Origin: Chitinophagaceae bacterium
GTDB taxonomy: Bacteria > Bacteroidota > Bacteroidia > Chitinophagales > Chitinophagaceae
NCBI GenBank assembly: GCA_016702745.1
Contig: JADJDJ010000004.1
Coordinates: 62,001 to 126,000 of the forward strand
DNA: 64,000 nt
Direction of reading: 5' to 3'
The translations under genes and the position numbers were made by a program. Below the pieces are notes generated by a model. The model was given only the letters and a program-made list of their open reading frames with translations, made no database searches and was not told the origin of the DNA. Shown in pieces: positions 25,083-34,939 of the stretch; position 1 is the first letter of the stretch; each line of letters begins with the position of its first letter.

Positions 25083-26423
25083 TTAAGACCATTGAAGTTT
25101 ACGGGAGAAATACATGATAATCGCCAGTGCCACAAACAAACCAATACTGCCCATCAGCAGAGAATAATCCTGTAACTGGATAATGCTGAATATATAAGCA
25201 TAGACCACGCCCAGTACCAGACTGATAAAGGCAGCCAGTTTCCCCGATCGCATGATACTGCCCACATACCAGGCTACCAGTGTAATGGTGGATATACCTG
25301 CGATTAAATAAGCAAGATTGAAAGAAGTGTACTCAGAGAGGGATAACAATAAAGTATAAAATAATACCAGGGCCAATCCTGCCAATCCGTATTGCAACAA
25401 GTGCAAAGGCCTTCTGTAAATCGTTTCGATCAGAAAGAAAGAAGCAAAGGTGAGGATGATACAGAGCAGGGCATATTTCACAGATCGCAATGTTTTATCA
25501 TAACTGTCTACCGCAATCACCAGATCAGCCCCCATGGCAGATTGCTCCGTGGGATAGACCGTATCCTTCCAAACCAGTGGCATGGACCGGTTGAGGTAAC
25601 GCCATCTGGCAGTAAAGCCTGAATCACTGATTTCGCGGGTATCAGGCAGTTTGATACCGGAAAAACTCGGACTGCCCCAGGAAGAGCTCATCTCTATTTT
25701 GGTATCACGGGCCAGGGCAGCAAATAATAGTTGTTCAGATCCATTGAGCGAAAATTTTAACCGGAACTTATTGTCCAATCCGGCCTTTTCAATACTCATG
25801 GGCACAGCTGCCATCAGGGCATCTGTAAAATGAGAGGCTCCCAATGGTTGTGGTAAAAAAGAATGACTGCTGTCATTCCACTGCACAGTAATATCTTCAT
25901 TGATCCCCTTCAACTGATCCGTGACTTTAAAAAGCAGGGTGGCTTCTTCCCAAAGCATACTTGCAGCCGGTATTTTTAATTCATCATAAGCCAGGGAACC
26001 AAATGACCCGCTGATGGAAATATCACTGCGATAGACGATCACCTGGTAAATACCCCGGTATCTTTTTTCCGGGAATACACTTGCCTTGATGCTGGCATTT
26101 CCCGCCAGGAAATAAGCATTCCTTTTAATCGTCGTGATATTGCCTTTCTCATCCTTACTGCTTTCAGTATAAGGGACCATCAGTACCGGTGCCATGACGG
26201 TTTGGTTACTCGCCCATTTACTGCTGATATCCGTTATGGCTTCTTTCTGCCTGGATTCTCTTTCTCTGACCATGTTCATGATCAGGGTGGTGGGCAGCCA
26301 TAGAAAAATCGCCATTACAAAAATGATCACGGCTATCATGAATAATTGTCCTTTGTCCCAGATGGATTGAATAATTGTGCCTGCTGAACCGGCCTCTGTC
26401 GGGTTGGGTGATTGTGTTTCCAT
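25083..26423 (-). CDS. creD: Inner-membrane protein CreD
   Basis: A 446-aa CreD-family protein. A charged N-terminus is followed by one membrane helix (about residues 27-50). A large periplasmic domain comes next, containing APVLMVPYTE and the NAYFLAG segment, and then five or six helices at the C-terminus (~315-440). In enterobacteria creD is controlled by the CreBC two-component system and affects envelope integrity; no CreBC is present here. The ATG at 26423 lies 12 bases from a CTTTG-N5-CAAAG palindrome, suggesting direct repression from the neighbouring winged-helix gene (inference). Confidence 0.9.
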   Translation of the reverse strand: METQSPNPTEAGSAGTIIQSIWDKGQLFMIAVIIFVMAIFLWLPTTLIMNMVRERESRQKEAITDISSKWASNQTVMAPVLMVPYTESSKDEKGNITTIKRNAYFLAGNASIKASVFPEKRYRGIYQVIVYRSDISISGSFGSLAYDELKIPAASMLWEEATLLFKVTDQLKGINEDITVQWNDSSHSFLPQPLGASHFTDALMAAVPMSIEKAGLDNKFRLKFSLNGSEQLLFAALARDTKIEMSSSWGSPSFSGIKLPDTREISDSGFTARWRYLNRSMPLVWKDTVYPTEQSAMGADLVIAVDSYDKTLRSVKYALLCIILTFASFFLIETIYRRPLHLLQYGLAGLALVLFYTLLLSLSEYTSFNLAYLIAGISTITLVAWYVGSIMRSGKLAAFISLVLGVVYAYIFSIIQLQDYSLLMGSIGLFVALAIIMYFSRKLQWS

Positions 26424-26435
26424 ATTTAAAAAGTG

Positions 26436-26450
26436 CTTTGTATTTCAAAG
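26436..26450 (-). promoter_or_regulatory. Candidate operator upstream of creD
   Basis: CTTTGTATTTCAAAG, an inverted repeat with 5-base arms and a 5-base centre, 12 bases before the creD ATG. It matches the palindrome at 27471-27487 upstream of the first gene of the same operon, and both are followed by AAAAAG-type sequence towards the start codon. Confidence 0.5.
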
Positions 26451-26468
26451 TGTATTTGCAAAAAAAAT

Positions 26469-26768
26469 TTACTTAACTCCCCTGATCATGGCTTCGAGTG
26501 CAGCAATATGTTCGCCGAATGCTTTTTCACCGGCACGGGTTACGGCATAAGTAGTATTGGTTTTCTTTCCAATAAACCCCTTGTGCACCCGGATATACCC
26601 GTTTTCTTCCAGGCTCAGTAAATGTGTGGCCAGGTTGCCGTCTGTTACTTCCAGCATCTGTTTCAATTCATTAAAATTTACTTCTTCATTGACCATAAGG
26701 ATGCTCATGACCCCCAGGCGGATCCTGCTTTCAAACACTTTATTCAAACCATTGATCGGATTCTTCAT
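26469..26768 (-). CDS. Winged-helix transcriptional regulator (HTH_34-like)
   Basis: A 99-aa protein consisting almost only of a winged helix: helix-turn-helix around FNELKQMLEVTDGNLATHLLS (residues ~33-53) and a wing around GFIGKKTNTTYAVT. This type is common beside creD in Bacteroidota. An unusual feature for this phylum is a good Shine-Dalgarno, AAGGAG, about 10 bases before the ATG. There is no effector domain, so the signal is unknown. Shared CTTTG/CAAAG palindromes in front of creD and the operon's first gene are plausible binding sites. Confidence 0.8.
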   Translation of the reverse strand: MKNPINGLNKVFESRIRLGVMSILMVNEEVNFNELKQMLEVTDGNLATHLLSLEENGYIRVHKGFIGKKTNTTYAVTRAGEKAFGEHIAALEAMIRGVK

Positions 26769-26796
26769 CAGCTTTGCTCCTTGGATTGCTAATTAT

Positions 26797-27463
26797 TTAC
26801 TGCTTACCGTTCGGCTCCTTTTCATATTTTTTCCACATGATCAGGCCGTACAGGATATGGAGTACACCAAATCCTGCAGCCCAAAAATAAAGCCCGTACC
26901 CGATGAAAAACATATTCACGAGTCCGAGTAATATCTGACAATAGCCCAGATACCGGATATCGGTAAACGTGTACTTGCTGGCATTGATCAGCGCGAGTCC
27001 ATAAAAAAGCAAACAGGCAGAAGACACATAACTCCAGTCATCATAGCGCAACATCCCCAGAATAAAAGCGGCCCCGGCCACCAGGGGCACCATCATATTC
27101 CAGAAAACCCTTTTGGAAACCGGCCCCCAAAGTGAAACCCCCTGCTTTCTGGCCCTTCGCCAGGTAAAATAAAAAAGAAGTACAAAAGGCCAGGATAAAA
27201 ACAATCACCGATAGTCCGATCAATTTGATCTTTAAACGACTGAAATCATCTCCCGTAAAAAATCCCCGGCTGTTATAGCTGCCATAGTAAGATTGTATAA
27301 TCTCTCCTGCTACCCAGGCACCCCCCAGGGCACAAATACCTGCTGCTACTCCACTCAATCCGCTCAAGGAGATAAAACGACTGCTCCTTTCCATCATCTG
27401 CCTGATATCTTCCAGCGCCTGTTCCGGCCGGCTGCCTGCCTGTTGGGGTTTGGTATTCTCCAT
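26797..27463 (-). pseudogene. Membrane protein, first gene of the creD operon, frameshifted in a run of six T
   Basis: Two overlapping frames make one ~222-aa protein. The N-terminal half starts at 27463 (MENTKPQQAGSRPEQALEDI) and shifts frame at the A6 run 27171-27176 (T6 on the coding strand). With one T fewer the protein reads ...FCTSFYFTWRRARKQGVSLWG and runs to 26797. About five or six hydrophobic segments, with a short charged N-terminus. No named family recognised; this type of gene often precedes an HTH/creD pair. A perfect 17-base palindrome lies 8 bases before the start. Homopolymer location favours a sequencing error. Confidence 0.65.
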
Positions 27464-27470
27464 AAAAAGC

Positions 27471-27487
27471 ACTTTGTAATACAAAGT
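27471..27487 (-). promoter_or_regulatory. Candidate operator at the head of the creD operon
   Basis: ACTTTGTAATACAAAGT is a perfect palindrome with 8-base arms around a single centre base, 8 bases before the operon's first ATG. It shares CTTTG-N5-CAAAG with the site before creD, as expected for the encoded winged-helix repressor. Confidence 0.55.
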
Positions 27488-27591
27488 AAATAGACCATTT
27501 GCATATTTCCAAAGATTTTTTACCAACTCATGATGCTTAATTATTAATTAACAGTTCAAAATCTGTCCGGGCGATGTAATTTTAAGCAAGA

Positions 27592-30075
27592 ATGAACCAA
27601 CAATTACCCGTCAGGGCAATTTTACTCCTTTTCCTGTTTAACCTGTTCTCTGCCAGCGGCATAGGGCAGGGAAAATTCATCAGCGGACAGGTGCAGGATG
27701 CCAGTAGTGAAGAGAAGATACCTTTTGCCTCTGTCAAATTCGGGAGCAGTACGGTAGGTAAGCTTACAGACAGTGCAGGTCAGTTTCGCTTTTATCTCAA
27801 TAACTGGCCTTCGGACACCCTCCTCGTTACATGCGTAGGATATCAGCCCTTTCGTTATATCATTCCCGCTAAAAAGGATTCCATCCATCTTAGCATCAAT
27901 ATGGAACGGGGTACTTTCAGCGAAGCGGCTTCTGTAAAAGTGCGGGTGAACAAAGGCTTACTGGTATGGAGAAAGATCGTCCAGCACAAACCAGAAAACG
28001 ATCGTTACCGCTTTAATAATTTTTCCTATGAACTCTATAATAAACTGGAACTGGATCTGAAGAATATCAATTTCCAGAGATTCGGTAAGCTCAAACCGCT
28101 CAAACCTGTTACCGATCTGATCAATCAGAATATAGATACTGCAGAAGGGACCCGCTACCTGCCTACCTATATCGTGGAAGCCTTATCAGATTATTATTAC
28201 CAGAAAGACCCGAAAAGAAGAAGGGAATCATCAAGGCTGCCAATCCCAACGGATCAAAATGAAAGCATGCTGAAATTCCTGGGAGGGATGGACCAGGTAG
28301 TGAATGTCTATAATAATTTCATTCCCGTCTTTGATAAACAGTTTGTGAGTCCGATCAGTGATAATGGAGACTACTATTATAATTACAGCGTCATTGATAC
28401 ACAGATGGTGGCAGGTCAACGCTATTTCCACCTCGTGTTCACCCCAAGACGCAAAGGCGGAGATACTTTCGAAGGAGATTGCTGGGTACATGTTGGCAGT
28501 TTTGCCGTACAGAAAATGAACCTGCGGCTGGGGAAAGAAGCCAATGTAAATTTTGTAGAAAACCTCAGTATCATCCAGGAATATCAGTTACTCAACGACA
28601 GTACCTGGTTTTTATCCAAAGACAAATATGTACTCGATGTTTCCCCCACCGGATCCGATAAACCGGGTTTTATCGGGCGAAAGACAACCACTTACCGGAA
28701 TATACTGGTGAACGACAGTACAGTTGCCCTCGAATTGCAGAAGAATAAACTCGTGGAAGAAATCATTACACTTCCACAGGCCTCAGAAAAATCAAAAGAT
28801 TTCTGGACAGTTGCCAGACATGAGCCCCTGAGTAAAACAGAAAGCGGTATCATCAAAATGATTGATACCCTGACACAGGCTCCGGTTTTTCAGAAATTCA
28901 CCAAGACCCTGGCCTTTATCGGCACCGGTTATAAGGATATCGGTAATTACCAGATCGGTCCCTGGTTCAACTGGATATCCACCAATGGCTGGGAAGGACT
29001 GAGACTAAGATTTGATCTCGGCACCAACAAGCATTTCAACAAAAAAATAAAACTGCATACCTACCTGGCTTATGGATTTGGAGATAAAAAGCTGAAAGGA
29101 ATGGCTGAGGCATTTTTCCTTCCCAACAAAGATCCACGAACTTATTTCTATGCATCTTATACCAATGACCTGGACTGGGGTCAGAATTATTACGGAGAAG
29201 TATCGCAGGATAATGTTTTCTCCCTGGCCATCCGGAAAAAAGGCATTCCGGTAAAGAATATTAAGGTAGAAGAAAAAAGACTGGAGTTTTTTAAAGAAGT
29301 ATTGCCCTGGATGTCGAACCGGCTGACCGTCGTTCATAAATCCACACTTCCGCTTCGCAACCTCGTACCCCTCGATTCATTCCGGGCCACCGCTTCCGGC
29401 GATCCGATGACTACTTTTGAAATTTCACTCAAATTGCGATTTGCATGGCTGGAACGGTTTCTGGAAAGTCATTTCTACCGAACCAGTCTCGGCAGTGCTT
29501 TCCCCATTGGTGAAATTAATATCAGTCGTGGATTTGCAGGCGTATTGCGCAGCAGTTATAATTATACCAAGGTGTCCGCCAGTATTTCTGATAATTTAAA
29601 GGTCCCGCCATTCGGAAATATTTCCTGGTATGTATATGGTGGTAAAACCTTTGGCACCCTTCCCTATACCTTACTCGATATTGCTCCGGGTAATGAACTG
29701 TATTACTATAATAAGTATGCTTTCAATATGATGAACCGCTGGGAGTTCATTCATGATAAATATGCCGGCATCAATCTTGAACACAATATTGGAAATGGAA
29801 TCTTCCGCTTATTTCCCAAACTCCGGCTTCGGCAGTTCTGGACAGCTAAAACTTTATGGGGAAGCCTGACCCCCGCCAACCGGGCACTCAATTTCAAACA
29901 GGGATATACTTTTCAAACCCTTGATGGCAAAACCTACCTGGAACTGGGTACCGGCGTAGATAATATTTTTAAAGTACTGCGGATTGACTTTGTGTGGAGA
30001 GTGCTTCCTTCTTCCGTGCCCAGAGAAGGCGATAAATCATTTGGCGTATTTGGCAGTTTCAGGGTGGCTTTTTAA
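27592..30075 (+). CDS. DUF5686 outer-membrane protein with carboxypeptidase-like regulatory domain
   Basis: An 827-aa exported protein. It has a signal peptide (residues 1-25), then a CarboxypepD_reg-like beta-sandwich (about 28-105, FISGQVQDASSEEKIPFASV... LLVTCVGYQPF), then the DUF5686 region. The second half is rich in alternating aromatic strands and ends in GVFGSFRVAF with a terminal Phe, as outer-membrane barrels do. Members are uncharacterised Bacteroidota surface proteins. TAATTTTA, one base off the -7 consensus, precedes the start. The last 39 bases overlap the convergent glycosyltransferase gene. Confidence 0.8.
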   Translation: MNQQLPVRAILLLFLFNLFSASGIGQGKFISGQVQDASSEEKIPFASVKFGSSTVGKLTDSAGQFRFYLNNWPSDTLLVTCVGYQPFRYIIPAKKDSIHLSINMERGTFSEAASVKVRVNKGLLVWRKIVQHKPENDRYRFNNFSYELYNKLELDLKNINFQRFGKLKPLKPVTDLINQNIDTAEGTRYLPTYIVEALSDYYYQKDPKRRRESSRLPIPTDQNESMLKFLGGMDQVVNVYNNFIPVFDKQFVSPISDNGDYYYNYSVIDTQMVAGQRYFHLVFTPRRKGGDTFEGDCWVHVGSFAVQKMNLRLGKEANVNFVENLSIIQEYQLLNDSTWFLSKDKYVLDVSPTGSDKPGFIGRKTTTYRNILVNDSTVALELQKNKLVEEIITLPQASEKSKDFWTVARHEPLSKTESGIIKMIDTLTQAPVFQKFTKTLAFIGTGYKDIGNYQIGPWFNWISTNGWEGLRLRFDLGTNKHFNKKIKLHTYLAYGFGDKKLKGMAEAFFLPNKDPRTYFYASYTNDLDWGQNYYGEVSQDNVFSLAIRKKGIPVKNIKVEEKRLEFFKEVLPWMSNRLTVVHKSTLPLRNLVPLDSFRATASGDPMTTFEISLKLRFAWLERFLESHFYRTSLGSAFPIGEINISRGFAGVLRSSYNYTKVSASISDNLKVPPFGNISWYVYGGKTFGTLPYTLLDIAPGNELYYYNKYAFNMMNRWEFIHDKYAGINLEHNIGNGIFRLFPKLRLRQFWTAKTLWGSLTPANRALNFKQGYTFQTLDGKTYLELGTGVDNIFKVLRIDFVWRVLPSSVPREGDKSFGVFGSFRVAF

Positions 30076-30825
30076 ATCCTGATACATTTTACGCAATAGA
30101 TTATACTTGGCAAATGTGTACCATGCTCCCAGCCTTGCACACACGTATCCCTGCCGGCCATCGAGGAAACCAAGTTTCAATAAATAATTCTGAAAAAAAG
30201 CAACCAATGGCGAAATGACCAGGTGCAACAGCGTGCAATGTTGTCCGTGTCTGAAATAGCGAATTGCTGCGAGCCGGGCATCCCTCCTGAGTTTACCATG
30301 CAATGATGGCCGGTCATGCAACACCCGATGCAAAATATTACCCCCCAGTTTTTGTACAGTAATCCCCTGTTGCCTGAATAATGCTTCACTTATTTTCTGA
30401 TCCTCAGCAGAAACAGTCATCCGGTTGGCTAGCCGGATATGATAATGCCCACCCCACTCGCCATGACAGAGCCATTTGCGGTTGAATAAAGATTTGAACC
30501 TGATCCGGTAAGCCACCTGTTTATTCCCGTAATTCAACCCCAACAAAGAAATGCGTAAATGACGATCCAGTTCTTCCCCGGTATGCAACATCAATATCCA
30601 GTCATTCGCTGCGACCAAAGAAGCCTCGTACCTCACTTGTTCATAACCTTTCCAGTCGCCTTCCACCCAGCGGGCGTTAAAACCACCCGCTAAGTCTTTT
30701 GCAATACTGGTTTTACTGGTATCATATAACACAAGCTCGGCCCCGGGCAGTCGAAGGCTTTGCAGCGTTCTGAGGGTTCCCGCAGCATCGCTTTTACAAA
30801 CAATAATGACAACAGAAAGATTCAT
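30037..30825 (-). CDS. Family 2 glycosyltransferase (WaaE/KdtX-like)
   Basis: A 262-aa cytoplasmic GT2 enzyme. The nucleotide-sugar domain starts at VVIIVCKSDAAGTLRTLQSL. The segment GDWKGYEQVRYEASLVAANDWILMLHTGEEL matches the WaaE-like branch, where a DADE-type acidic motif is usual; here it reads HTGEELD. The C-terminal part has basic and hydrophobic helices that may dock on the membrane. Relatives add sugars to LPS core. It ends inside the DUF5686 gene. Family certain, acceptor unknown. Confidence 0.8.
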   Translation of the reverse strand: MNLSVVIIVCKSDAAGTLRTLQSLRLPGAELVLYDTSKTSIAKDLAGGFNARWVEGDWKGYEQVRYEASLVAANDWILMLHTGEELDRHLRISLLGLNYGNKQVAYRIRFKSLFNRKWLCHGEWGGHYHIRLANRMTVSAEDQKISEALFRQQGITVQKLGGNILHRVLHDRPSLHGKLRRDARLAAIRYFRHGQHCTLLHLVISPLVAFFQNYLLKLGFLDGRQGYVCARLGAWYTFAKYNLLRKMYQDLKSHPETAKYAK

Positions 30826-30930
30826 AAAATAAGGTTCTTCAAATTAGCGAAACGAAAGAAAGACCGATCGCCCACTTAGTGGTTTGTAGGTTTTTTCCTT
30901 TAACTTAACTGCCTGACTAAATAATCTGCT

Positions 30931-32424
30931 ATGTCCCATTTTATGCTGGCCCTTGATCAGGGCACTACCAGCAGCCGCAGCCTGATTTTTGACCACCAGG
31001 GTAATATCAAAGGTCTTGCCCAGAAAGAGTTCAAACAGATTTATCCGCAGCCCGGTTGGGTGGAACATGATGCCAATGAAATCTGGAGCACCCAGTTTGG
31101 TACCATTGCCGAAGCCATGGCCAATGCTCATGTAACCATGAAGCAGATTGCCGGTATCGGCATCACCAACCAGCGGGAAACAACTGTATTGTGGGACCGG
31201 AAAACCAGTCTGCCCGTTTACAATGCCATCGTATGGCAGGACCGCCGGACCGCCGCTTATTGCGATGAATTAAAAGCAGCCGGACATGCATCCCTGATCC
31301 GCGATAAAACCGGACTGATCATTGATGCTTATTTCTCTGCCACCAAACTCAAGTGGCTGCTGGATCATGTACCCGGTGCGCGACAAAAAGCCATAAATGG
31401 CGAACTCGCATTCGGTACCATCGATACCTGGCTCACCTGGAAACTAACCAATGGAGAAGTGCATGTGACCGATGTTTCCAATGCATCCAGAACCATGCTC
31501 TATAATATCCATACCCTTGCATGGGATCAGGACCTGCTTCAGTTATTTGATATCCCTGCTGCGATCCTTCCCGAAGTAAAACCCAGCAGCCGCATTTATG
31601 GGGTTACCGGAAATATTATTCCTGATAGCAGGATTCCGGTAGCAGGCATTGCGGGAGATCAGCAGGCCGCCTTGTTCGGACAAATGTGCACCCAACCCGG
31701 CATGGTAAAAAATACCTATGGCACCGGCTGCTTTATGCTGATGAATACAGGCGAAAGAGCCATCAAATCCAATAATAACCTGCTCACCACCATTGCCTGG
31801 CAGGTGAACGACATAACACACTATGCACTTGAAGGCAGTGTATTTATTGCCGGTGCTGTTGTGCAATGGCTACGTGATGAATTAAAAATCATTCGTTCCT
31901 CCGGAGAAGTGGAATCACTGGCCGCACAGGTGGAAGACAGTGGGGGTGTTTACATCGTACCTGCTTTTGCCGGCTTAGGCGCCCCGCACTGGAACCAATA
32001 TGCCAGGGGAAGTATTTTCGGATTAACAAGGGGCAGCAGCCAGTCGCATATTGCCCGGGCCGCGCTGGACAGCATCGCTTATCAAACCTATGATGTATTG
32101 AAAGCGATGGAAGCCGATGCCGGCATCAGCATTGCTGAACTCAGGGTGGATGGTGGCGCTACGGTGAACAATCAACTGATGCAATTCCAGAGTGATGTAC
32201 TGCAAACCAAAGTAATCAGACCCCGCATCACTGAAACCACCGCATTGGGTGCGGCCTACCTGGCCGGACTGGCAGTAGGATACTGGAAAAATATCGGAGA
32301 GATACAGGAGCAATGGCAGGCAGATAAAACATTCAGCCCATCAATGGATGCAGCAAGGAAAGCGGAGCTGGTTCATGGATGGCAAAGAGCGGTAAAAGCA
32401 GCCATTTATTGGGCAGGGGAATAG
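30931..32424 (+). CDS. glpK: Glycerol kinase
   Basis: A 497-aa FGGY-family kinase phosphorylating glycerol to sn-glycerol 3-phosphate. The N-terminal phosphate-binding loop is LDQGTTSSRS (residues 8-17). GWVEHDANEIW and ITNQRETTVLWD are standard glycerol-kinase segments. The C-terminal half has YGTGCFML and the adenosine-binding LRVDGGATVNN. Full length. It is the first of three glycerol genes on this strand (kinase, dehydrogenase, facilitator), so glycerol can be taken up and passed to dihydroxyacetone phosphate. No regulator is adjacent. Confidence 0.95.
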   Translation: MSHFMLALDQGTTSSRSLIFDHQGNIKGLAQKEFKQIYPQPGWVEHDANEIWSTQFGTIAEAMANAHVTMKQIAGIGITNQRETTVLWDRKTSLPVYNAIVWQDRRTAAYCDELKAAGHASLIRDKTGLIIDAYFSATKLKWLLDHVPGARQKAINGELAFGTIDTWLTWKLTNGEVHVTDVSNASRTMLYNIHTLAWDQDLLQLFDIPAAILPEVKPSSRIYGVTGNIIPDSRIPVAGIAGDQQAALFGQMCTQPGMVKNTYGTGCFMLMNTGERAIKSNNNLLTTIAWQVNDITHYALEGSVFIAGAVVQWLRDELKIIRSSGEVESLAAQVEDSGGVYIVPAFAGLGAPHWNQYARGSIFGLTRGSSQSHIARAALDSIAYQTYDVLKAMEADAGISIAELRVDGGATVNNQLMQFQSDVLQTKVIRPRITETTALGAAYLAGLAVGYWKNIGEIQEQWQADKTFSPSMDAARKAELVHGWQRAVKAAIYWAGE

Positions 32425-32717
32425 GAGGCTGATTATTTGCTGATGCGTAAAGGAAGAAAATGTTCAATGCTCAATGTTCAATGATCAATACGCAGGTTAA
32501 CAGGCGATTGCTGAACCCCTAACCTATTTTCCTATAGCTCCGGGTACGCTTAACGACTCATAATTGAAAATTGAAAATTTTTTACAACCAATGCCCATAA
32601 TCGAAATAAGGGAAACAACTCATATAAACCTGCATCAATGATCCACCCGGTAAAAAAAAGACTTTGGCAACAGGCGTATTCACGCCTCTAAAATGAGCAT
32701 TGAACATTTTTTTCCCC
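32425..32717. repeat. glpK-glpD gap with TTCAATG-type repeat
   Basis: AATGTTCAATGCTCAATGTT at 32459-32478 with ATGATCAATACGC after it is the same family as 23011-23050. Further on AATTGAAAATTGAAAATTTT gives a short two-unit repeat. No gene and no clear promoter seen. Confidence 0.55.
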
Positions 32718-34214
32718 ATGAACAGATCCGCATCAATAAACAGCCTCCTCTCCACTCCCGAATTCGATTGCTGTATCATCGGTGGTGGCGCAACCGGCTT
32801 GGGCATTGCGCTGGATGCGGCCTCCCGTGGACTCAAAACCATCTTACTGGAACAACATGATTTTGCCAAGGGAACATCTTCCCGCAGTACCAAACTGGTG
32901 CATGGCGGAGTTCGTTACCTGCAACAGGGAAATATCCGGCTGGTGATGGATGCATTGAAAGAAAGAGGTCTCTTACTCCGCAATGCTCCTCATCTCGTAC
33001 ATAATCAGGCATTCATTGTACCCAATTATAAATGGTGGGAAAAACCATTCTATGGTATTGGACTGAAGATTTATGATAAGATGGCCGGCAAACTGGGATT
33101 GGGTCCCTCCCTTTTTTTGTCTAAGGAAGAAACATTGGAAAAAGCACCCACCCTGGATCCGGAAAACCTGAAAGGATCCGTTCTCTACCAGGATGGACAA
33201 TTTGATGATGCCCGTCTCGCCATCAGCATTGCACAAACCGCCCATGAACAGGGTGCCATCCTGTTGAATTACTTTCCGGTGACCGGATTACTGAAACAAC
33301 AAAATAAAATTATCGGAGTATGGGCCAGGGATCAATTCAGTGAAAAGGAGTACGAGATCAGCAGCAAGGTCGTCATCAATGCTACTGGTGTTTTTTCTGA
33401 TGCTATCATGAAAATGGATGATCCCTTTCATCAGAATATGATCAGTCCCAGTCAGGGTATTCACCTGGTGGTAGACAAAGAATTTCTCCCCGGTGATTCC
33501 GCTATTATGATTCCCCGCACGGATGATGGCCGGGTTTTATTTGCAGTACCCTGGCATGATAAAATTGTACTGGGTACTACCGATACAGCCATCAATGAGA
33601 TCTCCGCTGAGCCTGTTCCGCTGGCTACTGAAATTGATTTTATCCTTTCCCATATCGGTCGTTACCTGAGCAGGGATCCATCTTTACAGGATGTCAGGAG
33701 TATGTTCGCCGGCCTGCGTCCTTTAATAAAAGGCAAGCATAAAAAAACAGCTGCCTTATCAAGAGATCATGCCATCAGCATTTCCGATTCAGGCATGATC
33801 ACTATCAATGGCGGCAAATGGACCACCTATCGCAAAATGGCTGAGGAAACAGTTGACCTTGCCGTGCAATCATTTAAGCTGACTGCCGGTAACTGTATTA
33901 CCAAAACCCTGCTGCTCAATGGACATGATCAGCCTCCGCCGCTGGTACAGATTGATCAGCTGACGGAATCCCAACTACAGGAATTAGTCCGGCATGCGGT
34001 GAAAAATGAAATGTGCATGACCCTGGAGGATTTTCTCTCCCGCCGGACCCGGCAATTATTGCTTGATGCCCGGATCGCCATAACAAAGGCACCGGCTATT
34101 GCGCGGATGATGGCTGTAGTGCTGGAAAAAGAAGAGAACTGGATCAAAGAACAAATTAATATCTTTAAAATCACTGCTTCCAGTTATTTACCGGGTAGCA
34201 GCAACCAAAACTAA
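32718..34214 (+). CDS. glpD: FAD-dependent glycerol-3-phosphate dehydrogenase
   Basis: About 498 aa. A membrane-associated flavoprotein that oxidises glycerol 3-phosphate to dihydroxyacetone phosphate, passing electrons to quinone. The FAD dinucleotide motif is CCIIGGGATGLGIALDAASR near the N-terminus. KGTSSRSTKLVHGGVRYL is the conserved FAD/substrate segment, and a C-terminal helical domain follows. ATG at 32718 (MNRSASINSLL) is chosen over an in-frame TTG at 32700. Followed after 11 bases by the facilitator gene. Confidence 0.93.
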   Translation: MNRSASINSLLSTPEFDCCIIGGGATGLGIALDAASRGLKTILLEQHDFAKGTSSRSTKLVHGGVRYLQQGNIRLVMDALKERGLLLRNAPHLVHNQAFIVPNYKWWEKPFYGIGLKIYDKMAGKLGLGPSLFLSKEETLEKAPTLDPENLKGSVLYQDGQFDDARLAISIAQTAHEQGAILLNYFPVTGLLKQQNKIIGVWARDQFSEKEYEISSKVVINATGVFSDAIMKMDDPFHQNMISPSQGIHLVVDKEFLPGDSAIMIPRTDDGRVLFAVPWHDKIVLGTTDTAINEISAEPVPLATEIDFILSHIGRYLSRDPSLQDVRSMFAGLRPLIKGKHKKTAALSRDHAISISDSGMITINGGKWTTYRKMAEETVDLAVQSFKLTAGNCITKTLLLNGHDQPPPLVQIDQLTESQLQELVRHAVKNEMCMTLEDFLSRRTRQLLLDARIAITKAPAIARMMAVVLEKEENWIKEQINIFKITASSYLPGSSNQN

Positions 34215-34225
34215 AGACAATTGCC

Positions 34226-34933
34226 ATGTCCCCATTTATAGGAGAATTTGCCGGAACAGCCTTACTGATTACCATGGGCTCCGGCGTTGTTGCCAATGTA
34301 TTATTAACCGGTAGTAAAGGCCAGAACAGTGGCTGGATCGTCATCACTTTTGGATGGGCCATGGCCGTATTCCTGGGTGTGTATAGTTCCACCAGTCTGG
34401 GTGGAAGCGGTCACCTGAACCCCGCCGTTACCATTGCACTAACTGCTACCGGTCAGTTTAAAAAAGAACTGCTTCCGGTTTATTTAATGGCACAATTTGC
34501 CGGAGCCATCGCAGGTGCCACTATTGCCTGGCTGGCTTATTTCCAGCATTTTGCTGCTACAGCAGATAAAGATTTAAAACTGGCAATCTTTTGTACTGCA
34601 CCCGCCATCCGCAGTGTGATCCCTAACCTGATTACAGAAATCATCGGCACTTTCCTCCTGATGTTTGGTGCCCTGGCCATGTCAAAACCAACCAATACAC
34701 TCGGTACATTGGATGCACTACCCGTTGCCCTGCTGGTACTGGGAATCGGTTTATCTTTTGGCGGCCCTACCGGTTATGCAATCAACCCCGCCCGCGACCT
34801 GGGTCCGCGTATCGCCCATTTCTTTTTACCAATTCCCGGCAAAAGAGATAGCGATTGGAGCTATAGCTGGATTCCGGTAGTGGGACCCGTGATTGGTGCG
34901 TTGATTGCCGTCTTTGTTTTTAAAATGATTTAA
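34226..34933 (+). CDS. glpF: Glycerol facilitator (MIP/aquaporin family)
   Basis: A 235-aa channel with six helices and two NPA half-helices: NPAVT (N65) and NPARDLGPR (N187). The Asp after the second NPAR (D191) is the mark of glycerol facilitators as opposed to water-only aquaporins. It sits 11 bases after glpD, giving the order glpK-glpD-glpF. Inner membrane. Selectivity is inferred from that residue and the context. Confidence 0.92.
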   Translation: MSPFIGEFAGTALLITMGSGVVANVLLTGSKGQNSGWIVITFGWAMAVFLGVYSSTSLGGSGHLNPAVTIALTATGQFKKELLPVYLMAQFAGAIAGATIAWLAYFQHFAATADKDLKLAIFCTAPAIRSVIPNLITEIIGTFLLMFGALAMSKPTNTLGTLDALPVALLVLGIGLSFGGPTGYAINPARDLGPRIAHFFLPIPGKRDSDWSYSWIPVVGPVIGALIAVFVFKMI

Positions 34934-34939
34934 ATACTT

